Source: Caloranaerobacter sp. TR13
GTDB lineage: Bacteria; Bacillota; Clostridia; Tissierellales; Thermohalobacteraceae
Assembly (NCBI RefSeq): GCF_001316435.1
Contig: NZ_JXLL01000006.1
Location: 1 to 64,000, forward strand
Direction of reading: 5' to 3'
Length of the DNA: 64,000 bases
The notes under the pieces: model-generated
Databases searched by the model: none
What the model saw: the letters and a program-made list of their open reading frames with translations, nothing else
Told to the model about the DNA's origin: nothing
Position numbers and translations under genes: made by a program
In this document: positions 1 through 9,371 of the stretch, one piece after another
Position numbering within the stretch: the stretch's first letter is position 1
Layout of the letters: each line of letters begins with the position of its first letter

Positions 1-27
1 AATCTATTTAAATCGAAGATTTTATTC
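1..27 (-). repeat. Edge fragment of the ~115-bp dispersed repeat
   Basis: Read on the minus strand, this stretch closely matches the first ~25 bases of the repeat copies at 134 and 30287, sharing about 19 consecutive bases around AAAATCTTCGATTTAAATA. The rest would lie outside the window. Confidence 0.45.
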
Positions 28-133
28 AAATTATTCCCTTTCTTTAAATAATATATATTTCATAATTCTTTAAAAATTCAAATAATCCTCTTTTATTAAA
101 AAGTCTTTTACTAAATTTTAATAACTTCTATTA

Positions 134-250
134 AAACAAAATCTTCAATCTAAATAAATTATTAAGGAAGATTTTGTTGAAATCCATTTCGAAAATTATA
201 TTTAAATTATCTACACTTTAATAAGGTTTATAATTTCCTATGGATTATAA
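134..250 (+). repeat. Dispersed ~115-bp two-hairpin repeat, copy 1
   Basis: An AT-rich non-coding unit with two inverted repeats. AAAATCTTC pairs with GAAGATTTT about 20 bases on. AATCCAT pairs with ATGGATT at the right end, enclosing a nested AAATTATA/TATAATTT pair. A closely similar copy lies at 30287-30400 and a degenerate one at 42485-42600. Each full copy abuts the terminator of a minus-strand gene. No reading frame is seen. Confidence 0.7.
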
Positions 251-251
251 G

Positions 252-283
252 CAAAAAAACCATTCTGATTACAGAATGGTTTT
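252..283 (-). terminator. Terminator of the acc operon
   Basis: A 9-bp stem (ACCATTCTG with CAGAATGGT, loop ATTA) is followed on the minus strand by a run of seven T. It overlaps the accA stop codon. Confidence 0.85.
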
Positions 284-1232
284 ACTGCCAAATTCCTATT
301 TTTCTGATTTTATCATATCTCAAATTAAGTAAATCCTTTTTATCAAATTTCATTAATTTAGGAATTTCACTCAATATATATTCCTTTATTTTTTCTGCTA
401 CAAAAGCTATATCTTTATGAGCCCCTCCTAAAGGTTCTTCAATTATCTTATCTATAACTCCAAATTGTAGTAAATCTCTAGAAGTTAATTTCATAATATT
501 TGCAGCCTTTTGAGCTAAATTTGCATCCTTCCATAATATACTCGCAAGGCCTTCTGGTGATATAACAGAATAGACAGAGTGTTCTAACATACAAACTCTA
601 TCACCTACCCCTAAAGCTAAAGCACCACCACTTCCACCTTCACCAATTACAATAATAATTATAGGCACCTTTAACTTACTCATCTCAATAAGATTTGTTG
701 CAATAGCCTCTCCCTGCCCTCTTTCTTCTGCTGCTATACCACAATAAGCACCAGGTGTATCAACAAAAGTTACAATCGGTCTGTTGAATTTTTCGGCCTG
801 TTTCATAAGTCTTAATGCTTTCCTGTATCCTTCTGGATGAGGCATACCAAAATTTCTTTCTATATTTTCCTTTAAATCTTTACCTTTTTGATGACCAATT
901 ACTGTTACAGGAATACCTTCTATTGTACCTATTCCGCCAATTATCGCTTTATCTTCTCCATAAAGTCTATCCCCATGAAACTCAATAAAATTAGGTATTA
1001 TCTTTTTTATATAGTCAATAGATGTAGGTCTTTCTGGAAGTCTTGCTAGCTTTACTTTTTGCCATGGTGTTAAATTACCATATACTTGTTTTTTCATTGC
1101 ATTTAATTTAATTTTCAATATATCTATTTCCTTTGATAAATCTACATTATGCTCTACACTAAACTTTTCTAATTCCTTAACCTTATTTTCTAATTCAATT
1201 ATAGGTTTCTCAAATCCTAAATGGTTAAACAT
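282..1232 (-). CDS. accA: Acetyl-CoA carboxylase carboxyltransferase subunit alpha
   Basis: This is the alpha subunit of the carboxyltransferase that moves the carboxyl group from carboxybiotin to acetyl-CoA, the first step of fatty acid synthesis in the cytosol. At 316 aa it has the usual length and the crotonase-like family segments [21 protein letters not shown] and [13 protein letters not shown]. An AGGTGAG site sits 4 bases before the ATG. The gene overlaps the accD stop by 8 bases and is last in accB-accC-accD-accA, consistent with translational coupling of the two carboxyltransferase subunits. Confidence 0.97.
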   Translation of the reverse strand: MFNHLGFEKPIIELENKVKELEKFSVEHNVDLSKEIDILKIKLNAMKKQVYGNLTPWQKVKLARLPERPTSIDYIKKIIPNFIEFHGDRLYGEDKAIIGGIGTIEGIPVTVIGHQKGKDLKENIERNFGMPHPEGYRKALRLMKQAEKFNRPIVTFVDTPGAYCGIAAEERGQGEAIATNLIEMSKLKVPIIIIVIGEGGSGGALALGVGDRVCMLEHSVYSVISPEGLASILWKDANLAQKAANIMKLTSRDLLQFGVIDKIIEEPLGGAHKDIAFVAEKIKEYILSEIPKLMKFDKKDLLNLRYDKIRKIGIWQ

Positions 1233-2136
1233 CTAACTCACCTCTTAAAGAGTGTATATATAATATATCTGCTAATACATCTCTTAGATTTTTTCTATGA
1301 ACTATCTTGTCTACAAAGCCTTTATCTTTTAAGAATTCAGCCCTTTGAAAGCCTTCAGGAAGTTTTTGTCTTATAGTCTGCTCAATTACTCTAGGACCTG
1401 CAAAACCAATAAGAGCTCCTGGCTCAGATATTATAATATCTCCTAACATAGCAAAACTTGCTGTAACTCCACCAGTAGTTGGGTCTGTAAGAACCGATAT
1501 ATATAAAAGTCCTTCTTCCGAAAGCCTTCCTAATGCAGCAGAAGTTTTTGCCATCTGCATAAGAGATAATATACCTTCTTGCATCCTAGCTCCTCCAGAT
1601 GCAGAAAATATAATTAAAGGTATTTTCTTTTCTATCGCCCTTTCTATCGCTCTAGTTATTTTTTCTCCTACAACAGAGCCCATACTTCCCATCATGAAAT
1701 TAGGCTCCATAATACACACAACACACGGATACCCTTTAATTTTTCCTTCACCTGTCACTACAGCTTCATCAAGTGACGTCTTCTTTTTATAAGCTTCTAT
1801 CTTTTTTTCATACTCTGGAAAATTTAGAGGATTAGCTGGTTTCAAGTCTTTATCATATTCCTTAAAGCTTCCATTATCCAAAATTATATTTATTCTTTCT
1901 TTTGAATCCATTCTAAAGTGATAATCACATTTAGTACAAACCTTTAAATTTTTCTTTACTTCATCTATAAGTAATACCTCTCCACATTTCTTACATGTAA
2001 TATGCTTATCACCATTTTTCACAGTTTTTTGTTCTATCATTTTTGGTTTCTCTTCTATTAGCTTTTTATCTTCATTGTCCTCTTTATATAAAGTTATAGT
2101 TGCATACTTTCTTTTACGAAAGAGGTCTTTAATCAT
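1225..2136 (-). CDS. accD: Acetyl-CoA carboxylase carboxyltransferase subunit beta
   Basis: This is the beta subunit of acetyl-CoA carboxyltransferase. Near residues 48-70 it has a four-cysteine zinc ribbon, CKKCGEV...CTKCDYHF, typical of AccD, followed by a crotonase-fold domain with [12 protein letters not shown] and [13 protein letters not shown] prefer the ATG at 2136 because GAGAGG lies 8 bases upstream. A GTG at 2145 would overlap the accC stop but leaves no room for a ribosome site. The N-terminal ~45 residues before the zinc ribbon are charged and poorly conserved. Confidence 0.95.
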   Translation of the reverse strand: MIKDLFRKRKYATITLYKEDNEDKKLIEEKPKMIEQKTVKNGDKHITCKKCGEVLLIDEVKKNLKVCTKCDYHFRMDSKERINIILDNGSFKEYDKDLKPANPLNFPEYEKKIEAYKKKTSLDEAVVTGEGKIKGYPCVVCIMEPNFMMGSMGSVVGEKITRAIERAIEKKIPLIIFSASGGARMQEGILSLMQMAKTSAALGRLSEEGLLYISVLTDPTTGGVTASFAMLGDIIISEPGALIGFAGPRVIEQTIRQKLPEGFQRAEFLKDKGFVDKIVHRKNLRDVLADILYIHSLRGELDV

Positions 2137-2141
2137 GTTTT

Positions 2142-3500
2142 TCACCTCTCAACATATTTTTCTAAAATAACTTCATTTACAAATGAAGTATCAATTTCAT
2201 TCTTTATGAATCTTTCATTACTTAAAATGTCTAAATGAAAATCTATATTAGTACTAATGCCTTCAATTACAGTTTCCTCTAAAACTCTTTTCATTCTACT
2301 AATCGCTTCTAATCTATTCTCTCCCCAAACAATTAGTTTGCCAATCATAGAATCATATGTTGGCGGTATTACATATCCACTATATAAATGGCTATCTATT
2401 CTAACACCATATCCGCCAGCTGTATGATAAACTTCTATTAATCCTGGTGAAGGTCTAAAATTTTCTCTAACATTTTCCGCATTTATTCTACATTCAATCG
2501 CATGTCCTTTAATTGTTACATCCTGTTGTAATATACTTAACTTTTCTCCTGATGCTATTTTAATCTGCTCTTTTATCAAATCTATGCCAGTCACTGCCTC
2601 CGTAACAGGATGCTCTACCTGTATTCTTGTATTCATCTCAATAAAATAAAAATTTTTGTCTTTATCTAGCAAAAACTCTACAGTACCAGCATTAACATAG
2701 CCTACAGCCTTAGCAGCCCTTATTGCAGCTTCACCCATTTTATTTCTCAACTCATCATCAACTGCTGCGCTTGGAGCTTCCTCAAGCACTTTTTGATTTC
2801 TTCGCTGCAGAGAGCAATCTCTATCTCCTAGATGAATAATATTACCATACTCATCTGCTAATATCTGAAATTCTATGTGTCTAGGATTTTCAATAAGCTT
2901 TTCTATATACATAGAGTCATCATTAAACGCAGATAGTGCTTCTCTTTGTGCCATAATAAAATTTTTTTCAAATTCCTCTTCATTACGCACTACCCTCATA
3001 CCTCTACCACCACCGCCACTAGCTGCTTTTATCATTACAGGAAATCCTATTTTTTTAGCAATATCTTTAGCTTCATCCAATCCATTTACAGAACCTTCAG
3101 AACCAGGAACAACTGGTACTCCTGCATTAATCATAGTTCTTCTTGCTTCAGCCTTATCACCCATTTTTACTATATGCTCAGGATAAGGTCCTATAAATTT
3201 TATATCATGTTCTTTGCAAACTAAAGCAAATTTAGGATTTTCAGATAAAAAGCCATATCCAGGATGGATTGCATCTGCTCCTATAGATAAGGCTGCACTA
3301 ATTATATTTTGTATATTCAAATAACTCTTTGTAGGTGATGCTGGACCTATGCATACAGCTTCATCAGCTAAATGAACATGCAGACAATCTTTATCCATCT
3401 CCGAATAGATCGCAACAGTCTTAATCCCCATTTCTTTACAAGCCCTTATAATCCTAACTGCAATTTCACCTCTATTTGCTATCAATATTTTTTTAAACAT
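2142..3500 (-). CDS. accC: Acetyl-CoA carboxylase biotin carboxylase subunit
   Basis: ATP-dependent biotin carboxylase that carboxylates biotin on AccB. It is 452 aa with the ATP-grasp layout: N-terminal [17 protein letters not shown], glycine-rich loop [12 protein letters not shown], and active-site region [17 protein letters not shown] strong AGGAGG precedes the ATG. It lies 4 bases after accB and its stop abuts accD, so the four acc genes form one operon. Confidence 0.97.
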   Translation of the reverse strand: MFKKILIANRGEIAVRIIRACKEMGIKTVAIYSEMDKDCLHVHLADEAVCIGPASPTKSYLNIQNIISAALSIGADAIHPGYGFLSENPKFALVCKEHDIKFIGPYPEHIVKMGDKAEARRTMINAGVPVVPGSEGSVNGLDEAKDIAKKIGFPVMIKAASGGGGRGMRVVRNEEEFEKNFIMAQREALSAFNDDSMYIEKLIENPRHIEFQILADEYGNIIHLGDRDCSLQRRNQKVLEEAPSAAVDDELRNKMGEAAIRAAKAVGYVNAGTVEFLLDKDKNFYFIEMNTRIQVEHPVTEAVTGIDLIKEQIKIASGEKLSILQQDVTIKGHAIECRINAENVRENFRPSPGLIEVYHTAGGYGVRIDSHLYSGYVIPPTYDSMIGKLIVWGENRLEAISRMKRVLEETVIEGISTNIDFHLDILSNERFIKNEIDTSFVNEVILEKYVER

Positions 3501-3504
3501 AACC

Positions 3505-3948
3505 TTACCTCCTAATCTTTATCAAAGGCTGACCATACTCAACTACTTCCTCATTTTCAACTAGTACTTCAACAATCTGACCTGAAACTTCACTTGTTAT
3601 TTCATTCATTATTTTCATAGCTTCTATAATGCATAAAGTCTGCCCTTCAGTAACTTTGTCTCCTACCTTTACAAAAGGTTCAGCTCCTGGACTTGGAGAT
3701 GTATAGAAGGTACCTACAATAGGTGATTTAACAATAAATATATTTTCATCATCAATTATTTTCTTACTTGTTAATAGTTCTTTTTTAGTTTCTTCTAATT
3801 TAGCTCCCTCAACTAGATTCTCACTACTTAAAACAACATCGCTTGATTTACTTATGCTAATTTTAATATCTCCAGTTTCAATATCCACTTTATTTATACT
3901 AGTTTTGTCAATTGTCAATATTAACTCTTTTATATCCTTAATGTTCAT
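3505..3948 (-). CDS. accB: Acetyl-CoA carboxylase biotin carboxyl carrier protein
   Basis: Carrier protein that holds biotin and shuttles carboxybiotin between AccC and AccAD. It is 147 aa, with a variable N-terminal half and a C-terminal lipoyl/biotinyl domain. The biotinylation motif is EAMKIMNEI, with Lys the acceptor, and an [13 protein letters not shown] thumb-type segment precedes it. A TTG 15 bases upstream lies before GGAGG in the same frame, so that TTG is part of the ribosome site region; the ATG at 3948 is the start. First gene of the acc operon. Confidence 0.95.
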   Translation of the reverse strand: MNIKDIKELILTIDKTSINKVDIETGDIKISISKSSDVVLSSENLVEGAKLEETKKELLTSKKIIDDENIFIVKSPIVGTFYTSPSPGAEPFVKVGDKVTEGQTLCIIEAMKIMNEITSEVSGQIVEVLVENEEVVEYGQPLIKIRR

Positions 3949-4047
3949 GCAATTACCTCCCAATCTTATTGGTTGATTTTAGTATCTGGTACTAATATAT
4001 GATATTATTATAACATAATATTATTTTTTTTTGCAATAATTATGACC

Positions 4048-5043
4048 CTATCTATCAAAGATAGGGTCATAATAAATAAGTTTACAGTCTTCATCAACAT
4101 GTTTACCAGTAGAATAAGATATATTAGGGAAGCATCTTATTAACTCTTGTTCTCTTACTTCTCCATTTATATATTTAATAGCCCCTTCTATCATTTCTTG
4201 GCTTTCTAAAACGGATCTCATATATATATCATCAAAACTTTCATAATAAATTTCTTCTTTTATGCACGGATGATTCCACAAATTATGTTTTCTATTCAAA
4301 TAATCTTTTTTTTCATCTATATGCCTTGGATAAGTTAAACTGCTATAGTCAATTTGTTTTTTAATAACTATATCTATCATGTTTAGAAAAACCTTCTTAT
4401 AACCCCAAGGATCATGTATTATTTTTAAAACTTTAATCATATCCTTAAAAGAATCTTCAATAAAATCTACTTCTATCTCAGGTGTATATAATTTTTTCAA
4501 AATATATATGTAAAAATCTGTCAATACATTAGGTATTTTCTCTACATTAAACTCCTTATATACTGGATACTTGTAAGTATATAAATTTTTTCTTTCTTTT
4601 AATAAAATTGTATCTATAATAAGCTCTAATTTCTTATGATATATACTATATTTAAACGTATCAAGATTACTTTCATCATATACTCCAGCTTGATAGTGAA
4701 TAAAAGGATGAGCATTTTTATCTAAACCAAAGTGACAAATAAAGCCTGATAGGTAAGTAAAAAGTGTCAAATAGTCGTCATAATTATTTACTCTTTTTTT
4801 AAGATACTTAAAACTTTCAATAAAAAAATCACCAGTTCTTTTTAAATGCATGATTTTACCAAATTTAGGTCCTCTTTTTTTCTTCTTCCAAGGCCAAAAA
4901 TCATTGTATAAAAATACATCGGGCCCTTGACATCCCAATTTGAATATATTAATTTTTTTATTCAATACTCTTTTCCATTCTTGATTTTCTAAAGAATTAA
5001 TAACATCATATCCACATAACAAATGTGTCCATACATCAGGCAT
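4048..5043 (-). CDS. Zinc-dependent phospholipase C-family protein
   Basis: Resembles the zinc-dependent phospholipase C / nuclease P1-like family (PF00882) that is common and usually uncharacterised in Clostridia. Visible family features are the N-terminal MPDVWTHLLCG, GCQGPDVFLYNDFWPW and the histidine-rich segment GFICHFGLDKNAHPFIHY, which would supply zinc ligands. There is no signal peptide, unlike secreted PLC toxins, so it is probably cytosolic and its substrate is unknown. The ATG at 5043 has AGGTGAG 7 bases upstream and gives the usual family N-terminus. The stop codon lies in a 12-bp hairpin (4042-4070) without a clear T run. Confidence 0.8.
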   Translation of the reverse strand: MPDVWTHLLCGYDVINSLENQEWKRVLNKKINIFKLGCQGPDVFLYNDFWPWKKKKRGPKFGKIMHLKRTGDFFIESFKYLKKRVNNYDDYLTLFTYLSGFICHFGLDKNAHPFIHYQAGVYDESNLDTFKYSIYHKKLELIIDTILLKERKNLYTYKYPVYKEFNVEKIPNVLTDFYIYILKKLYTPEIEVDFIEDSFKDMIKVLKIIHDPWGYKKVFLNMIDIVIKKQIDYSSLTYPRHIDEKKDYLNRKHNLWNHPCIKEEIYYESFDDIYMRSVLESQEMIEGAIKYINGEVREQELIRCFPNISYSTGKHVDEDCKLIYYDPIFDR

Positions 5044-5180
5044 TTCATCACTCACCTTTTAAACATCTAATTAAACATTTCCCTATTTTTATATTTATAC
5101 CCTATTTTATTTTTAAATTCTAACCAATTTTATTATAATTTTATGTTAAATATCCTTAATATCTCTACAGTGTAATTAAG

Positions 5181-5215
5181 CAAAAAGGTCTATACTTATA
5201 AAGCATAGACCCTTT
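5181..5215 (-). terminator. Terminator after the M29 aminopeptidase
   Basis: On the minus strand AAAGGGTCTATGC and GTATAGACCTTTTT form a stem-loop ending in a T run, 10 bases after the stop. Confidence 0.8.
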
Positions 5216-5223
5216 AATCAGTA

Positions 5224-6327
5224 TTAATCTATTAAAAATTTTCCATCCTTATAGAATAGTTCGCCATCAGCGTAAATCCTACCTCCATCTTTCATATCAC
5301 ATAACATATCCCAGTGGATTCCAGATTCATTTTTGCCTCCTGTTTCCTTAGGAGCTGCACCTATTGCAGCATGTACTGTTCCACCTATTTTTTCGTCAAA
5401 TAGCATATTCTTTGTAAATTTTCGAATTCCATAGTTTGTACCTATCGCAATTTCTCCTAAATATTTCGCTCCCTCATCTGTATCTAATAAAGCGTGAAGT
5501 AAATCTTCACCTTTAGCTGCAGTCGCCTTAACTACTTTCCCTTCTTTAAACTCTAACCTTATGTCTTCAATTTCTTTACCCATAAAAATTCCAGGATAAC
5601 TAAATCTTATATAACCTTCAACTGTATTTTCTATTGGAGTTGTAAAGACTTCTCCATCTGGAAAATTTGCTTTACCATCGCAGTTTATCCACTTTCTACC
5701 TTCAATACTCATTTTAAGATCAGTATCCTTTGATACAATATGTAATGTCTTCTTAGAATTTAGATATTCACAAATCCTTTCCTGTTTTTTAGAAATTTGT
5801 ATCCATTCTTTTATAGGATCATCTTTGTCTAAGAGCCCTGCTCCATAAACAAAATCTTCATATTCCTCTAAGCTCATATTAGCTTCTTGTGCGCTTGCAT
5901 AAGTAGGAAATTGTGTTCCACACCACCTTAAGTCTTTACCCATTCTGTTCATAAATTTAATGTTAATTTCTCTAGTTGCTGTTCTTCTCTTTTGTATTCT
6001 CTTTGCATCAATATTGGATAGAGTTTTTTCGTTGTATCCTCCCCAAATTGATAACATAGCATCAAAATTTTCTGATACAAATTTCTGTATCGGACTGACA
6101 AACTCTAACTGTTCATCACTAGCTTCTTTCAAAAATATTTCATTTAAGCCCGGAAGTGATATATGAGTCTCTACATGAGCACCATTTCTTATAGCTTCTC
6201 TATATACTTCCTTTATTAATGGATGTGCTATATCATAACCTGTAATCAATAAATAGTCTCCTTTTTTAATTTCTAGAGAGTAGTTAACTAGAAGCTTAGC
6301 TAATTTTACAATCCTTTGATCTGCCAA
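5224..6327 (-). CDS. M29 family metal-dependent aminopeptidase
   Basis: Leucyl-type aminopeptidase of the AmpS/PepS/thermophilic aminopeptidase family, a cytosolic enzyme that trims N-terminal residues from peptides. It is 367 aa. Family segments include the catalytic GKANFPDGEVFTTPIE and the C-terminal HWDMLCDMKDGG and ADGELFYKDGKF, which hold the glutamate, histidine and aspartate metal ligands. The start is TTG at 6327 with GGGGG 8 bases upstream. It stands alone between a terminator and a 240-bp gap. Confidence 0.92.
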   Translation of the reverse strand: MADQRIVKLAKLLVNYSLEIKKGDYLLITGYDIAHPLIKEVYREAIRNGAHVETHISLPGLNEIFLKEASDEQLEFVSPIQKFVSENFDAMLSIWGGYNEKTLSNIDAKRIQKRRTATREINIKFMNRMGKDLRWCGTQFPTYASAQEANMSLEEYEDFVYGAGLLDKDDPIKEWIQISKKQERICEYLNSKKTLHIVSKDTDLKMSIEGRKWINCDGKANFPDGEVFTTPIENTVEGYIRFSYPGIFMGKEIEDIRLEFKEGKVVKATAAKGEDLLHALLDTDEGAKYLGEIAIGTNYGIRKFTKNMLFDEKIGGTVHAAIGAAPKETGGKNESGIHWDMLCDMKDGGRIYADGELFYKDGKFLID

Positions 6328-6399
6328 TTAAAATTCCCCCTTATTTAATATATTAAAAAAATAAATTAAACTTATGATTAAAAAAATTAATATTGAGTT

Positions 6400-6445
6400 A
6401 ATAATCAATAGTTATTAACCTATTGCCTATCAACTATTGATTATT
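6400..6445. repeat. Simple inverted repeat, TCAATAGTT family
   Basis: A perfect 14-bp inverted repeat, AATAATCAATAGTT and AACTATTGATTATT, is separated by 18 bases. It lies in the 242-bp gap between the ABC-F gene and the aminopeptidase; nothing else was recognised in that gap. A related patch is at 60647-60691. Confidence 0.6.
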
Positions 6446-6569
6446 TTAATTAATTTATTGACTTCCTTGTTATTTCTATTTTTTTTTAGAAAATCCCTTC
6501 TCATGTAAGTAATTTTTTTCTTGCTTTATATCATATAATGAACTGTAGCATAACTAAATATTAGTTTTA

Positions 6570-8465
6570 TTAATCATTCAACTCTATCCATTTATCTATT
6601 AATTCTTCAAATTTCAGTTTAAGTTTTTGTTTTTCATTATAAATTTCATTTAATTTAATATAATCTGTTTTATATTTTTCCATAGCTTTGTCTTTTTCTT
6701 CAATAAGTTTTTCTAAATGTTCTATTTCTTTTTCTAAATCGCATATCTGCTTATCTACATTCATTTTTCTTTTACTTGCTCTTTCCTTATGACCTTTCTT
6801 TATTTCTTTCTGTTTCACTTGATTATTTATATTATTACTGAGCATTCTCTTTTCTTTTTCATTTTTATAGTAATCATAGTTACCTAGGTAATTTATTAAT
6901 TTTTTGTCTTCAAGCTCTACTAACCTATCGGCAATTTTATTTATAAAATATCTATCGTGAGAAATAAATATAATTGTCCCCCTGAAATTTGATAATGCAT
7001 CTTCTAACATTTCTCTTGAATCAATATCTAAATGATTTGTCGGTTCATCTAAGATTAAAGTATTTATATCTTGCTGCATCAATAAACATAACTTTAATCT
7101 TGTTTTCTCACCTCCAGAGAGATTTTTTACTTTTTTGAATATATCTTCACTATAAAATAAAAACTTAGCTAAAATTCTTCTAGCCTTATCTTCAGGCATA
7201 GGGAAGTAATCTCTAAATACTTCTAGTATAGTAGAATCTTCATTATCAAATATTATATCTTGCTCTAGATATCCAATTTTAACACCAGAACCAATAATAA
7301 CTTCTCCTTGATCAGGAATATACTGATTTAACAATATTTTTATAAGTGTCGATTTGCCGCTTCCATTTTTACCTAATATACCCAATTTTTCTCCATATCT
7401 AACATGTAAATTTAGTTTTTTAAAAATAATATTATTTCCAAACGACTTACTTAGCTCCTTTATTATTATTACATCCTTACCAGATCTATTACTAATAGAA
7501 AAATTTAATTGTATTTTTTGTTTTTCTAATATTGGTTTTTCTATTTTCTCCATTCTCTCTAACCTTTTTTCCATATTTTTTGCTTTTTTAAACATATCCG
7601 CATTGTCAGCTCTGTATCCCCAATCTCTAAACCTCTTTATTGCTTCTTCCATATCTTTTATTTTTTTTTGCTGATTTTTATAAGCCTGATATGTCTCTAA
7701 TAGTTGTCTTTCTTTTTCTTTAACATAGTAAGAATAATTACCATAGAACATTTTAGCTTCCCCTGCTTCTATTTCTATTATTTTATTAACTACTCTATCA
7801 AGAAAATATCTGTCATGTGATATTATCAAAACTGTTCCGCTATATTCATTAAGAAAACTTTCAAGCCATTCAATAGATTCTATATCTAAATGATTTGAAG
7901 GCTCATCAAGTAATAATATATCTGGATTTTGTAATAAAATTTTCCCTAGTAAAACAGTAGTCTTCTCACCACCACTCAATGTAGAAAATTTCCTTTCCCT
8001 AAAATCTTCTTTAATTTTCAAACCTGTACATATTTTGTTTAACTTTTCTTCTATATCATAACCACCTTTATATTCAAATAATGACTGTAATTGACCATAC
8101 CTTTTAATAACTTTATCTAACTCTTCACCTTTCATAATATTCATTTTCTCTTCTAGCTTTTTCATATCTCTTCGTATTTTGAATAGCTCTTCAAAAGCAG
8201 TGTTTAATACATCTATTACCTTATATTCACACGGATAGACAGGTATTTGATCAAGATATCCTATCGTTGCTCCTTTTCTTATAGATATAATGCCATTTTC
8301 ATAGTTTCCAATACCAGCTATTATTTTAAATATTGTAGTTTTTCCCGCACCGTTAGATCCAACTACCCCTACTCTTTCACCAGTTTTAACCTCAAAAGAA
8401 ATTTTTTTCAATATTTTATTTGCTCCATAATATTTTTCAACATCATTTAAACTTAGCTCAATCAT
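6570..8465 (-). CDS. ABC-F family ATPase (ribosome-associated)
   Basis: Two ABC nucleotide-binding domains with no membrane segments: Walker A GSNGAGKTT and GKNGSGKST, signatures TLSGGEKTT and NLSGGEKTR, and Walker B LLLDEPSNHLD and LILDEPTNHLD. The linker (about residues 245-320) is charged and helical, and the last ~90 residues form a lysine/glutamate-rich coiled coil. ABC-F proteins bind the ribosomal E site; some relieve stalling and others protect against antibiotics. GGAGGAG precedes the ATG. Upstream are an upstream ORF and two terminators, an arrangement known for antibiotic-inducible ABC-F genes, so a resistance-type role is possible but not shown by the coding sequence. Confidence 0.93.
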   Translation of the reverse strand: MIELSLNDVEKYYGANKILKKISFEVKTGERVGVVGSNGAGKTTIFKIIAGIGNYENGIISIRKGATIGYLDQIPVYPCEYKVIDVLNTAFEELFKIRRDMKKLEEKMNIMKGEELDKVIKRYGQLQSLFEYKGGYDIEEKLNKICTGLKIKEDFRERKFSTLSGGEKTTVLLGKILLQNPDILLLDEPSNHLDIESIEWLESFLNEYSGTVLIISHDRYFLDRVVNKIIEIEAGEAKMFYGNYSYYVKEKERQLLETYQAYKNQQKKIKDMEEAIKRFRDWGYRADNADMFKKAKNMEKRLERMEKIEKPILEKQKIQLNFSISNRSGKDVIIIKELSKSFGNNIIFKKLNLHVRYGEKLGILGKNGSGKSTLIKILLNQYIPDQGEVIIGSGVKIGYLEQDIIFDNEDSTILEVFRDYFPMPEDKARRILAKFLFYSEDIFKKVKNLSGGEKTRLKLCLLMQQDINTLILDEPTNHLDIDSREMLEDALSNFRGTIIFISHDRYFINKIADRLVELEDKKLINYLGNYDYYKNEKEKRMLSNNINNQVKQKEIKKGHKERASKRKMNVDKQICDLEKEIEHLEKLIEEKDKAMEKYKTDYIKLNEIYNEKQKLKLKFEELIDKWIELND

Positions 8466-8496
8466 TAAAACTCCTCCATTTCTATAACTGATTAAT

Positions 8497-8533
8497 AAAA
8501 CAAAAACCTAGGCGAGTATATCTTCACCTAGGT
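8497..8533 (-). terminator. Proximal leader terminator of the ABC-F gene
   Basis: On the minus strand ACCTAGGTGA pairs with TCGCCTAGGT (10 bp, one G-T pair, loop of 8), followed by TTTTTGTTTT. It lies 32 bases before the ABC-F start, so it is an attenuator rather than the end of an upstream gene. Confidence 0.85.
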
Positions 8534-8558
8534 CTTCCAATCCACCAATACAAATTGT

Positions 8559-8599
8559 AAAAACACAAAAAGCCTAGGTAAATAATTCTTTACCTAGGC
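8559..8599 (-). terminator. Distal leader terminator of the ABC-F gene
   Basis: On the minus strand GCCTAGGTAAA pairs perfectly with TTTACCTAGGC, followed by TTTTTGTGTTTTT. Its arms share the self-complementary core CCTAGG with the second terminator, so all four arms could pair in alternative combinations. Confidence 0.85.
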
Positions 8600-8638
8600 A
8601 TACATTCAGCACATCATTCAAATGCTTTTTTCTAAAAA

Positions 8639-8788
8639 TTAGTGGTAAAGATAATTTACTCGTTCTAAGTTAACATAATATTTAATTTTGGACACACTAC
8701 CCCCTTGGATTGCCTGAATAAATGTAATCGCTGAATTTGAAGCTGGTAGCCTATCCAAAATAACATTACTTAGAACTTGAGCTTTCAC
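8639..8788 (-). CDS. 49-codon upstream ORF in the ABC-F leader (putative leader peptide)
   Basis: A GTG start at 8788 follows AAAGGAG by 8 bases and opens a 49-aa frame beginning MKAQVLSNVILDRLPASNSA and ending NLERVNYLYH. It stops 40 bases before the first leader terminator. I do not recognise the peptide family. By analogy with ABC-F and other resistance genes, translation or ribosome stalling on it could decide whether the downstream hairpins form. The ribosome site and position support translation; function is inferred. Confidence 0.5.
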   Translation of the reverse strand: MKAQVLSNVILDRLPASNSAITFIQAIQGGSVSKIKYYVNLERVNYLYH

Positions 8789-8817
8789 CACTTACACTCC
8801 TTTAGTTTATTAATTAA

Positions 8818-8847
8818 ATTTTACCATATAAAATATAACTTTCACAA
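8818..8847 (-). promoter_or_regulatory. Predicted sigma-A promoter for the ABC-F leader
   Basis: On the minus strand TTGTGA and TAAAAT are spaced by 18 bases, placing a transcript start near 8811, about 20 bases before the upstream ORF. Confidence 0.45.
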
Positions 8848-8880
8848 TACTCTTTGAAAATTATAATATTATCCACTAAT

Positions 8881-9027
8881 TTATCTATATACATCTTCAT
8901 TCTTTTTAATATAAATATCAAGTGCTTTAATACCTCTATGAGCAAGTTTAATAAATAAAATAAAACAATATAACCAGATACCAAAAAAAACAAACATAAT
9001 ACTCGCATTAAATATAGCAAACCTCAT
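8881..9027 (-). CDS. Small membrane protein, 48 aa
   Basis: An ATG at 9027, 11 bases after AAAGGTGG, opens a 48-aa frame. Residues ~3-27 form one hydrophobic helix (FVFFGIWLYCFILF), followed by a charged tail, KLAHRGIKALDIYIKKNED. The amphipathic, lysine-rich tail and the ribosome site make it look coding. A longer overlapping frame in another phase (8814-9020) lacks a good ribosome site and is less convincing. I do not recognise a named family. It lies between the ABC-F leader and the metS terminator. Confidence 0.5.
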   Translation of the reverse strand: MRFAIFNASIMFVFFGIWLYCFILFIKLAHRGIKALDIYIKKNEDVYR

Positions 9028-9185
9028 AGTAATACATTCCACCTTTCCGATATTTTTCTGAACTTTCTAAAATATTATATAGTATATTCGTTAAAGCAAA
9101 AAACATTCCTTTATATATTACATTTTTTTAATATAAATCTAAATATTAACAAATTCATCAAACTAACAATAACCCTAGATCAAAA

Positions 9186-9223
9186 TACAAAAGATTAGAG
9201 ATTGCATCTTGCAACCTCTAATC
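9186..9223 (-). terminator. Terminator after metS
   Basis: GATTAGAG pairs with CTCTAATC with an inner TTGCA/TGCAA stem. On the minus strand it is followed by TTTTGTATTTTG. It sits 8 bases after the metS stop. Confidence 0.8.
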
Positions 9224-9230
9224 CTTCTCT

Positions 9231-9329
9231 TTAATTTTTACTTTTCTTTGCAATCGATACAGACCAGAAAAGCCCTCCGTATAAAAATAATACTCCTATT
9301 ATAAGCATAATCCATGCTCCAACGGTCAT
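9231..9329 (-). CDS. metS: MetS-type small subunit of NSS methionine/alanine transporter
   Basis: A 32-aa single-helix peptide starting MTVGAWIMLIIGVLF and ending in a short basic tail, AKKSKN. Size, sequence and position immediately after a large NSS transporter match the MetS small subunit, which is needed for activity of MetP in Corynebacterium. GAGGAGGT lies 8 bases before the ATG at 9329. It is co-oriented with metP, 42 bases downstream, and a terminator follows. Confidence 0.85.
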   Translation of the reverse strand: MTVGAWIMLIIGVLFLYGGLFWSVSIAKKSKN

Positions 9330-9371
9330 CTTTACCGACCTCCTCAAAGGTTAAATATTATTTTTTTGCTA

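Noticed and set aside
4042-4070. 12-bp hairpin at the end of the phospholipase-like gene as an intrinsic terminator
   Set aside because: No T tract follows on the minus strand, so it was left in the gene note only.
8814-9020. 68-codon hydrophobic frame on the minus strand
   Set aside because: No ribosome site; the 48-codon frame in another phase (8881-9027) has a better start and a more protein-like tail.
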